Shown piece after piece: positions 28,192 to 36,870 of a DNA stretch of 64,000 bases. The notes below the pieces were generated by a model. The model ran no database searches. It saw only the letters and a list, made by a program, of their open reading frames with translations, and was not told the DNA's origin. Source of the stretch: Pseudomonas sp. 10S4 (GTDB taxonomy: Bacteria; Pseudomonadota; Gammaproteobacteria; Pseudomonadales; Pseudomonadaceae). A program made the position numbers and the translations under genes. Numbering within the stretch: the first letter of the stretch is position 1; every line of letters starts with the position of its first letter. The stretch is from positions 1,488,001 to 1,552,000 of the forward strand of contig NZ_CP133774.1 of the NCBI RefSeq assembly GCF_034344865.1, in the 5' to 3' direction.

Positions 28192-28496
28192 TCAGGCACA
28201 GTGCGGAAGGCGCTCAACCTGATCCCTGATCGCAGCCCCTCGCTCAATTTCGGCCGTACGCAAATCGTAAGTCGATGCAGGTTCAGCCAAAACTCAGGGG
28301 TCGTGTCCAGGCAGATAGATAGCCTGAGCGCCATGTCAGCACTGACGCCTCGACGTTGAAGCACGATGTCATTCACCGTCGGCGTCGAAACGCTCAATGC
28401 TCGGGCCAAGGCTGCCGCCGTAAGGTTCAGAGGCTCCAGGTATTCCTCTTTAAGGATCTCGCCAGGGTGAACCGGACGCATACCATTCTTAGTCAT
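28192..28496 (-). pseudogene. higA: HigA-type antitoxin, frameshifted
   Basis: The N-terminal 70 residues (MRPVHPGEILKEEYLEPL, ALARALSVSTPTVNDIVLQRRGVSADMALRL, TPEFWLNL) are a typical HigA XRE-type antitoxin. After TPEFWLNL the frame becomes unlike the family. Reading one base differently from 28275/28276 restores STYDLRTAEIERGAAIRDQV and a stop at 28192, the normal C-terminus and a length of about 101 residues. So one base is missing. In the unshifted frame translation would run to 28173. No HigB toxin frame is seen upstream, where higB normally lies. Confidence 0.8.
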
Positions 28497-28592
28497 TACT
28501 CACCATTGCCACCAGCCATCGATTACGTATCTTCAGCGTTGAGCGACAGCACCTACCAGAAACATGAAGCGCCTAACTTTCATGCATTTCAA

Positions 28593-28622
28593 AAACCGCC
28601 CCAGCCGAAGCCGGGGCGGTTT
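28593..28622. terminator. Terminator after the 33-codon gene
   Basis: AAACCGCCCC and GGGGCGGTTT form a stem around AGCCGAAGCC, flanked by an A-run on the left that becomes a T-run on the minus strand. It ends the minus-strand small gene 15 bases past its stop. Confidence 0.8.
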
Positions 28623-28637
28623 CCGCCGGGTCAATCC

Positions 28638-28739
28638 TTACAACGGATCATTCCAGCGGTCCCGCAGAAACTCGTACAGGCGAAAAGCCCATAGCGCGTT
28701 CCTAACGAGGCTCCATATATGTTTAAGAAACTTAGACAT
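28638..28739 (-). CDS. Small 33-residue hypothetical protein
   Basis: A 33-codon frame, MSKFLKHIWSLVRNALWAFR then LYEFLRDRWNDPL, is preceded by AAGGAGGGCCAAAGT, one of the strongest ribosome-binding sites in the window, and followed by a terminator. The product is basic at the N-terminus and amphipathic, with three tryptophans, so it might associate with membranes. I do not recognise a named family. It overlaps a longer frame on the same strand (from about 28825) that could be a leader reading. The ribosome-binding site plus terminator make it a convincing gene despite its size. Confidence 0.6.
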   Translation of the reverse strand: MSKFLKHIWSLVRNALWAFRLYEFLRDRWNDPL

Positions 28740-28865
28740 ACTTTGGCCCTCCTTGCGTGAGGCCAAACCTCCAGTGCGCTTTCCGGTGTACGCGCACCTT
28801 TGGGAATACAGGTGGGTGTTTCCATTGAGGAAGCGCGGGCCTTGGCCTCACCAAAGCCTGCAAAT

Positions 28866-28896
28866 AAAAAACCGCCTCCTCAAGGCGGTTTTTTTC
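28866..28896. terminator. Bidirectional terminator left of the comM leader
   Basis: AAAAACCGCCT and AGGCGGTTTTTTT form a stem with a CCTCA loop. The rest of the gap to comM (28897-29121) shows only a small hairpin, AACCGC/GCGGTT, near 29082 and no gene. Confidence 0.75.
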
Positions 28897-29121
28897 GCCT
28901 TCGATTCAGCTTTCACCGCCGTCCTTCATCTCTCTAGGCAACGTCCTACAACAACCTCATCCCACGACTGATTACGTCGGCAACTCGACTCCCTTACGCT
29001 TCCCCCACCAGAAAAACACTCGCAACATCCTGCGAAGGTTTGGCACCTACGCCGCCGCACGACCCGGCTACCCTTCAAAAAACCGCAGGAAGCGGTTCCC
29101 GTAGAAGCTCAAGGAACGACC

Positions 29122-30615
29122 ATGTCCCTCTCCATCGTCCATAGCCGCGCCCAGATAGGCGTGGATGCGCCCGCCGTTACCGTAGAAGTGCACCTGGCCA
29201 ATGGTTTGCCGTCACTGACGATGGTCGGTTTACCGGAAGCCGCGGTGAAGGAAAGCAAGGACCGGGTGCGCAGCGCGATCATCAATTCGGGGCTGCAATT
29301 TCCGGCGCGGCGGATCACGTTGAATCTCGCCCCGGCGGATTTGCCGAAGGACGGCGGACGGTTCGATCTGGCAATTGCCTTGGGGATTCTCTCGGCCAGT
29401 GTTCAGGTGCCGACGCTGACGCTGGATGATGTGGAATGTCTGGGGGAATTAGCGCTTTCAGGCGCAGTGCGGGCTGTTCGTGGCGTGTTGCCGGCAGCGT
29501 TGGCGGCGCGCAAAGCCGGGCGCACGCTGGTGGTGCCACGAGCGAACGCCGAAGAGGCGTGCCTCGCGTCGGGGTTGAAGGTGATCGCGGTGGATCATTT
29601 GCTTCAGGCAGTGGCGCACTTCAATGGGCACACGCCGATTGAGCCTTATGTATCCAATGGTTTGCTGTACGCCAGCATGCCCTACCCTGACTTGAATGAG
29701 GTGCAGGGCCAACTGTCCGCCAAGCGTGCGCTGCTGATTGCGGCGGCGGGCGCGCATAACTTGTTGTTCAGCGGGCCGCCAGGAACGGGGAAAACCCTAC
29801 TGGCCAGTCGTTTGCCTGGGCTGCTACCGCCATTGGCCGAGAATGAAGCACTGGAAGTCGCGGCGATTCAGTCGGTCGCCAGTTGCGTGCAGCTAAGTCA
29901 TTGGCCGCAGCGACCCTTTCGTCAGCCCCACCACTCGGCATCAGGCCCGGCACTGGTCGGTGGCGGCTCACGACCGCAACCCGGCGAAATCACCCTCGCC
30001 CACCACGGCGTGCTGTTTCTGGACGAACTCCCGGAGTTTGATCGCAAGGTGCTGGAGGTTTTGCGGGAGCCACTGGAGTCCGGCCACATCGTTATATCCC
30101 GCGCCAAGGACCGCGTACGCTTTCCGGCGCGCTTCCAATTGGTGGCCGCGATGAACCCCTGCCCCTGTGGATATCTTGGCGAGCCGAGCGGCAGATGCAG
30201 CTGTTCACCGGACATGGTCCAGCGCTACCGCAACAAACTGTCGGGGCCACTGCTGGATCGCATCGATTTGCACCTGACCGTCGCTCGGGAAGCGACTGCA
30301 TTGAATCCTGCTCCCAAACCTGGCGACGACACGGCAACCGCGGCAGCACTGGTTGCCGACGCAAGAGAACGGCAACACAAACGCCAGGGCTGCGCCAATG
30401 CATTCCTTGATCTTCCGGGCCTGCGCATGCACTGCAAGTTATCCACAACCGATGAAAGCTGGCTGGAATCCGCTTGTGAACGACTGACATTGTCACTACG
30501 AGCAGCCCACCGATTGCTCAAAGTAGCCCGAACCCTGGCGGACCTTGAGCAAGTCGATGGCATTAGCCGCGAGCATCTGGCGGAAGCGCTGCAATACCGA
30601 CCAACAGCGAGCTGA
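29122..30615 (+). CDS. comM: ComM/YifB family Mg-chelatase-like AAA ATPase
   Basis: A 497-residue AAA+ protein. The N-terminal ChlI domain (about 20-140) is followed by the Mg-chelatase ATPase core with Walker A SGPPGTGKTLL, Walker B VLFLDELPEF and the insert NPCPCGYLGEPSGRCSC, and ends in a helical C-terminal domain. ComM is a hexameric helicase that promotes branch migration during natural transformation. Despite the family name, no chelatase role is expected. AAGGAACGACC precedes the ATG. Confidence 0.95.
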   Translation: MSLSIVHSRAQIGVDAPAVTVEVHLANGLPSLTMVGLPEAAVKESKDRVRSAIINSGLQFPARRITLNLAPADLPKDGGRFDLAIALGILSASVQVPTLTLDDVECLGELALSGAVRAVRGVLPAALAARKAGRTLVVPRANAEEACLASGLKVIAVDHLLQAVAHFNGHTPIEPYVSNGLLYASMPYPDLNEVQGQLSAKRALLIAAAGAHNLLFSGPPGTGKTLLASRLPGLLPPLAENEALEVAAIQSVASCVQLSHWPQRPFRQPHHSASGPALVGGGSRPQPGEITLAHHGVLFLDELPEFDRKVLEVLREPLESGHIVISRAKDRVRFPARFQLVAAMNPCPCGYLGEPSGRCSCSPDMVQRYRNKLSGPLLDRIDLHLTVAREATALNPAPKPGDDTATAAALVADARERQHKRQGCANAFLDLPGLRMHCKLSTTDESWLESACERLTLSLRAAHRLLKVARTLADLEQVDGISREHLAEALQYRPTAS

Positions 30616-30621
30616 CCGTGA

Positions 30622-31836
30622 TTACTCCTTAGTCAGATCCACCAACGGCGCTTGCCGCACTTCAGTCTCGCGCCCACCCTGAATCTCACTAACACGATTC
30701 AACGCTTTATCCACAGCCCCCTTATCCGCCAACAAGCTGTAGCGAATCTGAAACTGCTTCTGCTCTTTCACCCCAATCGTCGGCACCAAACCAAGTGGCC
30801 GCTGATACCGACGGTTGTAGGAAAAGCTCGTCCCAGGCTCCAACCCAGTGACATAACCCTGCCCTTGGGTATCGGTGTTTTTCCACAACGAGAACACTGG
30901 CAACTGCTGAGTATTGAAGCCGACGGAAACCCCGAGGCTGCCAGCCTTGTTATGCAACACGGTCAGCGTGTCGCCCTTGGCATCGCCGTACGGCACGACG
31001 TTGTAAACCGTCTCGTCGTAATCCTTGGTCGGCGCACGGTAGGTCTGCCAGTCCGACAGTTCCGCTTTGGCCTTGTCGTTGAATGGCGAAACCTGCTTCA
31101 CCGGCGCAGTAAAACGGGCGCCCTGTTCCAGGAATGGCGTGCTGAAGTTGCTGTGGTACAGCGCCTGGTATTCCTTCGGATAGTCGCCGTTGTTGGTCAA
31201 CGTATCGTTGAGAGCAAACGCCACGCTGCCCGGTTCGGTGACCAGTTCGGTCTGCACCGAGAAGTCGACTTTCTTGAACGCCTGCTCCTTCAGCTCGCCG
31301 CGCAGGCTGATGGTGTACGGCGGTTTTTCGTCGATATGCAGGGTGACTTTGCTGGCCGGGATGTTGGCGGCGCGGCCGTGGAGGGTCAGCAGCTCGCCGT
31401 TGTCGAGGCCGGGATGGCCGACCCATTCGTAGCCGCAGCGGGCGACGAGTTCGTTGAAGCCTTCCAGCCAACCCAAGCCGCCGCGACCATTGAGTTCGAT
31501 AAAGGACGGATTGACCACGTCCTTGACCGGCGAATCCCAGCCCATCCGCACATTGCCGACAGACGCTTGCAGGACGTTCATCCCACGGGTCGGCACCACC
31601 GAAAGTTTCAGCGTGCCGTTATCGATGTCGACGATGCTGACGCCCTCCTGCCGACCGCCGTGCAGGGTGCGCAGGGTCACGGAGAAGGGTTTGTCGGTTT
31701 TTACGCCCAGTTGTTGGCTGGTGATTTGCCAGTTCTGGGCGGCTTTGTCCGTGTCGAGCAGGACGTAATCCCAGGCCATGGCGTGGGAGGCAGTGGAGAG
31801 CGCGCTGAGGGCAACGAGGAGTTTGAGCGGGGTCAT
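30622..31836 (-). CDS. DUF4432 family aldose-epimerase-like protein, exported
   Basis: A 404-residue protein with a signal peptide (MTPLKLLVALSALSTASHAMA), so periplasmic. The rest is a galactose-mutarotase-like beta-sandwich of DUF4432: LSVVPTRGMNVLQASVG, GWDSPVKDVVNPSF, NELVARCGYEWVGHPG, YHSNFSTPFLEQGARF and GLEPGTSFSYNRRYQRPLG. Family members bind or epimerise sugars; the substrate is unknown. It is convergent with comM, six bases apart. Confidence 0.88.
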   Translation of the reverse strand: MTPLKLLVALSALSTASHAMAWDYVLLDTDKAAQNWQITSQQLGVKTDKPFSVTLRTLHGGRQEGVSIVDIDNGTLKLSVVPTRGMNVLQASVGNVRMGWDSPVKDVVNPSFIELNGRGGLGWLEGFNELVARCGYEWVGHPGLDNGELLTLHGRAANIPASKVTLHIDEKPPYTISLRGELKEQAFKKVDFSVQTELVTEPGSVAFALNDTLTNNGDYPKEYQALYHSNFSTPFLEQGARFTAPVKQVSPFNDKAKAELSDWQTYRAPTKDYDETVYNVVPYGDAKGDTLTVLHNKAGSLGVSVGFNTQQLPVFSLWKNTDTQGQGYVTGLEPGTSFSYNRRYQRPLGLVPTIGVKEQKQFQIRYSLLADKGAVDKALNRVSEIQGGRETEVRQAPLVDLTKE

Positions 31837-31987
31837 GGAAGGAGCCTTTCTTGGAGTTGTGCCATTTTTATAGTCTTGCTGAAACGATTCATCAAGCTTA
31901 AATATGGAGACATGAGAAGAATTGCTGCCTAGGGGCTGGGAGCGGGTTGATGCGAAAGGGGAGGTTAAAACGGAAATGTAGGTGATC

Positions 31988-32083
31988 CCTTCGCGAGCAA
32001 GCCCGCTCCCACATTAGTTCGGCGGTGTACACGGCCTCTGTGAACACCAAAGATCCAATGTGGGAGCGGGCTTGCTCGCGAAA
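31988..32083. repeat. Paired REP elements (REPIN)
   Basis: CTTCGCGAGCAAGCCCGCTC opens and GAGCGGGCTTGCTCGCGAA closes the pair, with an interior (TTAGTTCGGCGGTGTACAC) closely like that of the pair at 11736. The rest of 31837-32100 holds no gene. Confidence 0.88.
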
Positions 32084-32100
32084 GCTATTTCAGCGTCGCC

Positions 32101-34077
32101 TCAACGAAACCGGTCAACCTCATGTCGCAAGTCCGCCGCCAGAGACTCCAGCTCTTTGGCGGTAATCGCCAGGTTGGACACCACTTCGCGCTGCTCGCTG
32201 TTGGCCAGCGCAATGCTTTGCAGGTTGCTGCTGAGTAAGGTTGCGGTGCTGCTCTGTTCCTGGGTTGCAGTGGTGATCGCGGCAAACTGCTGCCCCGCCG
32301 AACGGCTCTGCTCATCAATCCGCGCCAGTGCCGATGCGACGTTGGCGTTGCGCGACAAACCTTCCTGCATCAGCACGTTGCCCTGCTCCATGGTGCTGAT
32401 GGCATTACCGGTTTCCTGCTGAATGCTTTGGATCATGCCGGAGATTTCGTCCGTCGCTTCGCGGGTGCGCGACGCCAGGTTACGGACCTCATCCGCCACC
32501 ACCGCAAACCCACGGCCCTGCTCGCCCGCACGGGCGGCTTCGATCGCGGCGTTCAGCGCCAGCAGGTTGGTCTGATCGGCAATTGCGGTAATCACGCCGA
32601 CAATGCCGCCGATTTCCTGGGAGCGCTGGCCGAGGGTGTTGATCACCGTCGCGGTGCTGTTCAAGGCACCAGCGATTTGCTCCAGAGAAGCGGACGCTTC
32701 CTCCATGGATGTACGACCGATCTGGGTTTGCTGTGCGTTTTCCTGGGCCAGACGCTGGGTGCTGCCCATGTTGTCGGCAATGTCCAGGGACGTGGCGCTG
32801 AACTCTTCCACGGCGCCGGCCATGCTGGTGATCTCGCCGGACTGCTGCTCCATCCCTTCATACGCGCCGCCGGACAGACCGGACAAGGCCTGGGCACGAC
32901 TGTTGACCTCTTCCGACGCCTTGCGGATGTGCTCGACCATGGTCGACAGCGCTTGGCTCATCTGGTTGAAAGCCCGGGCCAACTGACCAATTTCGTCATT
33001 GCTCGACACGTTCAGGCGCACGCTCAAATCACCGGCACCCAAGGCTTCAGCCTGACGCACCAGATCCCCCAACGGCGCCAGTTTGCTGCGCAGCAACCAG
33101 ACTGCCGAACCCACCGCAATCAACATCGCCAGCAGGCTGCCAATCGCCAGTTTAATGCCGACGTTCCAGGTCACGGCGCTGATTTCGTCTTGCGGCATGC
33201 TTGCCACCACCGACCATGGTCCGCCTTCGAAGGGCACGGCGAGGCTGTAGAATTCTTTCGATTTGTCGCTCCAGAACTCGCCCTTGCCCGGCTTCTTCGC
33301 CAGCGCAACGATGGCCGGCACGGCTTGATCCAGCGCTTGTACGCCGGCGATTGGCACTAGCCATTTATTCTGTTCGTCGAGCAGTGCCAGGGAGCCGGTC
33401 TGGCCGATACGGAAGCGTTTAAGGTTCTCGAACTGCGCGTTCTGCGCGTCGGTGTAATCGAATCCTACGAACAGCACGGCAATCACCTTACCGCTGCTGT
33501 CGCGTACGGGGGTGTACTGAGTCATGTAGGAGCGGTCGAACAACAAGGCGCGACCGACATAACTCTGCCCCGCCATCAAGCGTGCATAGGCCGGGTGAGC
33601 GTGGTCCAGCAACGTGCCGATGGCCCGGCTACCGTCCTGTTTGCTCAGGGACGTGCTGACCCGAATGAAATCCTCGCCGCTGCGCACGAACAACGTCGCC
33701 ACGCCGGCGGTCATTTGCTTGAACTCGTCGACTTCCTTGAAGTTGTTGTTCAACACTTCGCTGCCCAGGTGCAAGCCCGGGGTCTGCACGCCCGCGACGG
33801 TCACCGGCTCATCCGCGTGCACGGTGAGGCCCGCGCTGAAGCGCTTCTCGAACAGACCGCTCAGGCGCTGAGTGCTTTCACGCAACGTGCCGTGGAACGT
33901 ACTCAGCTGATCCGCCAGCAACCGGGCCTCACTGGCCAGGTGTTCTTCGCGGGTGGCGAGGTTGGCGGTGTTCAGCGAGCGCAGTGCGAACACGGTGCTA
34001 CCGCTGATGACAATCGCCAGAATCACGGCTAGCGCGAGACCAAGCTGTGAGGCGATCCGGGCACGGGGATGAGACAT
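32101..34077 (-). CDS. Methyl-accepting chemotaxis protein with Cache sensor
   Basis: A 658-residue chemoreceptor. TM1 is about residues 10-32 and TM2 about 310-330, enclosing a ~275-residue periplasmic Cache-type sensor ([26 protein letters not shown] ... [23 protein letters not shown]). A HAMP domain (about 335-385) and a signalling domain with the conserved tip [32 protein letters not shown] follow. No C-terminal CheR-docking pentapeptide is seen. The ligand is unknown. AGGAGCTGTC precedes the ATG. Confidence 0.95.
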   Translation of the reverse strand: MSHPRARIASQLGLALAVILAIVISGSTVFALRSLNTANLATREEHLASEARLLADQLSTFHGTLRESTQRLSGLFEKRFSAGLTVHADEPVTVAGVQTPGLHLGSEVLNNNFKEVDEFKQMTAGVATLFVRSGEDFIRVSTSLSKQDGSRAIGTLLDHAHPAYARLMAGQSYVGRALLFDRSYMTQYTPVRDSSGKVIAVLFVGFDYTDAQNAQFENLKRFRIGQTGSLALLDEQNKWLVPIAGVQALDQAVPAIVALAKKPGKGEFWSDKSKEFYSLAVPFEGGPWSVVASMPQDEISAVTWNVGIKLAIGSLLAMLIAVGSAVWLLRSKLAPLGDLVRQAEALGAGDLSVRLNVSSNDEIGQLARAFNQMSQALSTMVEHIRKASEEVNSRAQALSGLSGGAYEGMEQQSGEITSMAGAVEEFSATSLDIADNMGSTQRLAQENAQQTQIGRTSMEEASASLEQIAGALNSTATVINTLGQRSQEIGGIVGVITAIADQTNLLALNAAIEAARAGEQGRGFAVVADEVRNLASRTREATDEISGMIQSIQQETGNAISTMEQGNVLMQEGLSRNANVASALARIDEQSRSAGQQFAAITTATQEQSSTATLLSSNLQSIALANSEQREVVSNLAITAKELESLAADLRHEVDRFR

Positions 34078-34251
34078 GACAGCTCCTGGCCGAGCGACCG
34101 GATCCTCCTTGATCCGGCTCTACGCTCAGCAAAATTTCTAATAATGGGAAAAACGCGAAACCGGCACGAAGGTTCCACAAGCAGATTTTCGGCGGCAACG
34201 CTGAATACTTGAGTAATTAACCCGGTTATGGCCACGGGCAGCTACATCGAT

Positions 34252-35172
34252 TTAGCTCAAGCGTTCGACGTCCGGCAACTCCATGGCCCGGACTTCCCCT
34301 TGCAGAAAATCGCTGAGCCGGCGCAAACGTTCGCCACCGGGGCGGGTTTTCGGCCAGACCAGGTAATAATTCTCACCGCTGGCGACGGCGGTCGGCCACG
34401 GCAAACTCAGACGCCCCTGCGCCACGTCCTCGGCCACCATCAGCAAATCCCCCATCGACACGCCGTAACCTCGGGCGGCCGCGATCATGCCCAATTCCAG
34501 CGTGTCGAACACCTGCCCGCCCTTGAGCGAGACCTGATCCGACAGCCCCATGCGCTCCAGCCAACTGCGCCAGTCGCGACGGTCCGGCGTCGGGTGCAGC
34601 AGCTCGGCGCTGGCCAGCCGCGCGACGTCCCACGGCTGATCCTTCAGAAGATTCGGCGCGCCCACCGGAATCAGCTCTTCGGGAAACAGGAACGTCGCCT
34701 CCCAGTCCGGAGGAAAATTCCCATTGCTGAGGATGACCGCGCAGTCGAACGGTTCGTGGTTGAAGTCCACGGAGTCGATGTCCATCCAGGCGCTGGTCAA
34801 CTGCACTTCATTACCCGGTTGCAAGTGGCGAAAGCGACTGAGCCGCGCCAGCAACCAACGCATGGTGAGGGTCGACGGAGCCTTCATACGCAGGATGTCG
34901 TCTTCGGCGCGCAAGGTGTTGCAGGCGCGCTCCAGGGCCGTGAAGCCTTCGCGGATGCCCGGCAGGATCAACCGCGCCGACTCGGTTAGTTGCAAGTTAC
35001 ACCCGCTGCGGTGAAACAGCCGACAGGCGAAATGCTCTTCCAGCGTACGAATATGCCGACTGACCGCGCTTTGGGTGATCGACAGTTCTTCGGCCGCGCG
35101 GGTAAACGAACTGTGCCGCGCCGCCGCTTCGAATGCGCGCAGGGCATACAAGGGAGGAAGACGACGTGACAT
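34252..35172 (-). CDS. LysR family transcriptional regulator (GcvA-like)
   Basis: I take the ATG at 35172 (MSRRLPPLYALRAFEAAARH), giving 306 residues; the open frame extends 258 bases upstream but into the divergent promoter region. The N-terminal winged helix-turn-helix (FEAAARHSSFTRAAEELSITQSAVSRHIRTLEE) and C-terminal effector domain are typical of GcvA-like LysR regulators. It is divergent from the MATE gene, so it may regulate it. The pair matches PAO1 PA5293/PA5294 in position. Confidence 0.94.
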   Translation of the reverse strand: MSRRLPPLYALRAFEAAARHSSFTRAAEELSITQSAVSRHIRTLEEHFACRLFHRSGCNLQLTESARLILPGIREGFTALERACNTLRAEDDILRMKAPSTLTMRWLLARLSRFRHLQPGNEVQLTSAWMDIDSVDFNHEPFDCAVILSNGNFPPDWEATFLFPEELIPVGAPNLLKDQPWDVARLASAELLHPTPDRRDWRSWLERMGLSDQVSLKGGQVFDTLELGMIAAARGYGVSMGDLLMVAEDVAQGRLSLPWPTAVASGENYYLVWPKTRPGGERLRRLSDFLQGEVRAMELPDVERLS

Positions 35173-35323
35173 GGAGAAAGCTCCTATAGCGGGATTCGGC
35201 AAACTTATCAGAAACGCCGCAGGATGAGTTTTAATCATGCCACCCATCCTTTTTATCCCTTTGTGCAAACCCCGCAGAGCGCCGAGAATCGTGCCTTTCC
35301 AGTTCATCTCATAAGGGAGCGTG

Positions 35324-36727
35324 ATGACCATGCAGCATCCAGCACGTATCGAACTCTGGGCCATCCTGCGGCTGGCGGGGCCGTTGATTGCCTCGCAGTT
35401 GGCGCACATGCTGATGGTCCTCACCGACACCTTGATGATGGCGCGCCTGAGTCCCGAGGCGTTGGCCGGCGGTGGGCTGGGCGCGGCGACTTACTCGTTC
35501 GTGTCGATTTTCTGCATCGGCGTGATCGCCGCAGTCGGCACCCTGGTGGCAATCCGTCAGGGCGCCGGCGATATCGTTGGCGCGGCGCGACTGACGCAAG
35601 CCGGGCTTTGGCTGGCGTGGTTGATGGCGCTGGTGGCGGGGTTGCTGCTGTGGAACCTAAAACCGGTGTTGCTGCTTTTTGGCCAGACCGAAACCAACGT
35701 CCACTCCGCCGGGCTGTTCCTGACGTTCCTGCCGTTCGCCCTGCCCGGCTACCTGAGTTTCATGGCCCTGCGCGGCTTCACCAGCGCCATCGGCCGGGCG
35801 ACACCGGTGATGGTCATCAGCCTCTGCGGCACCGTGGCCAACTTCCTGCTCAACTATGCGCTGATCACCGGGATGTTCGGCTTGCCGAAAATGGGTCTGG
35901 TGGGCATCGGCCTGGTGACCGCGATTGTTGCCAACCTGATGGCCGTGGCGCTGGCGCTGCATATTCGTCGGCACCCGGCGTATGACGCTTACCCATTGCG
36001 CCAGGGTCTGTCACGGCCGAACCGTCAGTACCTGAAAGAACTGTGGCGCCTGGGCCTGCCAATTGGTGGCACCTACGCGGTGGAAGTCGGGTTGTTTGCC
36101 TTCGCGGCGCTGTGCATGGGCACCATGGGCAGCACGCAATTGGCGGCGCACCAAATCGCGCTGCAGATTGTCTCGGTGGCGTTCATGGTGCCGGCGGGGC
36201 TTTCGTATGCGATCACCATGCGCATCGGCCAGCACTACGGCGCCGGGCAACTGCTCGATGCGCGGCTGGCCGGTCGGGTCGGGATCGCCTTTGGCGGCGC
36301 TTCGATGCTCGCCTTCGCCATGGTCTTCTGGCTGCTGCCGAATCAGTTGATTGGCTTGTTCCTCGACCACAACGACCCGGCCTTTCGCCCGGTCATCGAC
36401 CTGGCTGTGAGCCTGTTGGCGGTGGCAGCGTGGTTTGAGCTGTTCGACGGCACGCAAACCATCGCCATGGGCTGCATTCGCGGGCTCAAGGATGCCAAGA
36501 CCACGTTTTTGGTCGGGCTCGGTTGCTATTGGCTGATTGGCGCGCCGGCCGCGTGGATGATGGCCTTCAATCTGAACTGGGGCCCAACGGGCGTCTGGTG
36601 GGGGTTGGCGCTGGGACTGGCGTGCGCGGCGGTGAGTTTGACGCTGGCGTTTGAGTGGAAGATGAAGCGGATGATTCGGCGCGAGCCTGCGTCAGGGGCA
36701 AGCTTCCAAGTCGCCCAGCCTGACTGA
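35324..36727 (+). CDS. MATE family efflux transporter
   Basis: A 467-residue membrane protein with 12 predicted helices and the internal duplication of MATE carriers (LAGPLIASQLAHMLMVLTDTLMMARL; LGLPIGGTYAVEVGLFAFAALCMGTMG). It probably exports cationic drugs by Na+ or H+ antiport. The start is uncertain between ATG 35324 and ATG 35330: GGGAG lies 4 or 10 bases upstream; GTG at 35321 is also in frame. It is orthologous by position to PAO1 PA5294. Confidence 0.94.
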   Translation: MTMQHPARIELWAILRLAGPLIASQLAHMLMVLTDTLMMARLSPEALAGGGLGAATYSFVSIFCIGVIAAVGTLVAIRQGAGDIVGAARLTQAGLWLAWLMALVAGLLLWNLKPVLLLFGQTETNVHSAGLFLTFLPFALPGYLSFMALRGFTSAIGRATPVMVISLCGTVANFLLNYALITGMFGLPKMGLVGIGLVTAIVANLMAVALALHIRRHPAYDAYPLRQGLSRPNRQYLKELWRLGLPIGGTYAVEVGLFAFAALCMGTMGSTQLAAHQIALQIVSVAFMVPAGLSYAITMRIGQHYGAGQLLDARLAGRVGIAFGGASMLAFAMVFWLLPNQLIGLFLDHNDPAFRPVIDLAVSLLAVAAWFELFDGTQTIAMGCIRGLKDAKTTFLVGLGCYWLIGAPAAWMMAFNLNWGPTGVWWGLALGLACAAVSLTLAFEWKMKRMIRREPASGASFQVAQPD

Positions 36728-36750
36728 GATCCCTGTAGGAGCGAGGCATG

Positions 36751-36845
36751 TGTGGCGAGGGAGCTTGCTCCCGCTCGACTGCGCAGCAGTCGCAAAGATT
36801 TTGTGGCCGCTACGCGCCCAAGCGGGAGCAAGCTCCCTCGCCACA
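36751..36845. repeat. 95-bp intergenic inverted repeat, TGTGGCGAGGG family
   Basis: TGTGGCGAGGGAGCTTGCTC opens and GAGCAAGCTCCCTCGCCACA closes it; the interior has GACTGCGCAGCAGTC. A partial REP (36733-36750) precedes it. The element sits between convergent MATE and EAL genes. Confidence 0.85.
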
Positions 36846-36870
36846 AGAGCCCGTCCCACAGATTTCGCGT

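Noticed and set aside
28719..28760. 13-codon plus-strand frame (MFKKLRHTLALLA) with GAGG upstream
   Set aside because: Too short and fully antisense to the better-supported 33-codon gene.
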